This document shows positions 63,844 through 64,000 of a stretch of 64,000 nt of DNA, piece by piece (positions within the stretch are counted from its first letter, which is position 1; each line of letters begins with the position of its first letter). The position numbers were made by a program, and so were the translations under genes. The notes beneath the pieces are model-generated. The model was not told where the DNA came from. It searched no databases and saw only the letters and a program-made list of their open reading frames with translations. The stretch is from contig JAZHRO010000063.1 of NCBI GenBank assembly GCA_037157565.1, forward strand, positions 151,020,501 to 151,084,500, given 5' to 3'. This DNA is from Thalassia testudinum (Eukaryota > Streptophyta > Magnoliopsida > Alismatales > Hydrocharitaceae).

Positions 63844-64000
63844 ATGGCACAACCAGTAGAAGAAGAGAATAACCTTGAGAACCAACTCCAGCGCCTTAAT
63901 GATTTATTTCAAGCCTTTGTAAACTTGCCGCAACGTCCTATGATGCGAGATCACTATAATCCTGCTTTAGTGGCGATCGAACCTCGAGTCCAAATCCTGG
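63844..64000 (+). CDS. gag: gag of Athila-like copy 2, N-terminal part (cut by window end)
   Basis: An ATG at 63844 opens a frame that stays open to the last base (52 codons): MAQPVEEENNLENQLQRLND, then LFQAFVNLPQRPMMRDHYNP. It matches copy 1 but has CGA where copy 1 has the TGA stop, and lacks the one-base deletion of copy 1. It would encode the particle protein of the retroelement. Whether the rest is intact cannot be seen. Confidence 0.8.
   Translation, partial: MAQPVEEENNLENQLQRLNDLFQAFVNLPQRPMMRDHYNPALVAIEPRVQIL

Larger units (their letters stand above)
59974..64000 (+). mobile_element. Athila-like copy 2 (5' LTR, leader and gag start), runs off the window
   Basis: Same family as 22085-49485. 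5' LTR 59974-62727 (2754 bp, start TGTATGGGAACACC, end ACAAACA), primer site at 62731-62748 (one-base gap), leader nearly colinear with copy 1, and gag from 63844. It lies within the CACTA element. The site before it reads ATCCACAA; the duplicate would be beyond the window. The LTR tip has an extra base that breaks the fold-back found in copy 1. Confidence 0.88.

Overview
The window looks like a transposon-dense intergenic stretch of a flowering-plant nuclear genome. Almost everything recognisable is plant-type mobile DNA: Athila-like Ty3/gypsy LTR retrotransposons, SIRE-like Ty1/copia LTRs, CACTA (En/Spm) transposon remnants and an L1-type LINE scrap. I see no convincing host gene, rRNA or tRNA gene. 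The species cannot be named from the sequence.

Left part (1-20.8 kb). Positions 1 to about 12.6 kb hold the 3' part of a degenerate, apparently non-autonomous LTR element with an unfamiliar ORF, a polypurine tract at 7733-7747 and a 3' LTR from 7748. Three solo LTRs sit inside it: an inverted Athila-like LTR (3248-6004, duplicated site TACAT), another LTR (8474-11988, GCCAC) and, inside that one, a copia LTR (9354-11059, CGTAT). The element borders a broken CACTA transposase gene on the minus strand (about 12.62-16.06 kb), itself split by an inverted copia solo LTR (14458-15770, ATTAA). Next come a fold-back, a degenerate telomere-like tract, a G-rich tract and AT-rich DNA without genes.

Central nest (20.5-50.7 kb). 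A LINE reverse-transcriptase scrap is split by a solo LTR (20828-50618; here called family G). That LTR is split by an old Athila-like element (22085-49485, duplicated site TGAAA) whose gag-pro-RT-RNase H-integrase genes are broken by stops and frameshifts. Its RT is split by a young, complete but non-autonomous gag-protease element (29453-39999, duplicated site CTGGG, LTRs about 99.7% identical by eye). Its RT/RNase H boundary is split by an inverted family-G solo LTR, which holds another family-G solo LTR in the opposite orientation. The order of insertion can be read directly from the duplicated sites and from host reading frames that resume after each insertion.

Right part (50.7-64 kb). 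A copia LTR fragment is split by an inverted family-G solo LTR (50966-56427) that holds another family-G LTR (52014-54864). About 1.7 kb of AT-rich DNA follows, then a CACTA terminus with subterminal repeats and a TnpA-like exon (58406-59973). A second Athila-like copy starts at 59974 and runs off the window with an open gag start.

The most unusual theme is that the LTRs are studded with short self-complementary words, most with a CG core: CAGACGTCTG in three unrelated LTR families, GTACCGGTAC in a copia LTR, and TTGGCGCCAA plus very dense AGCT in the young element. The Athila-like LTRs also carry conserved hairpins at the LTR tip and just upstream of the TATA box, with base changes that preserve pairing between copies.
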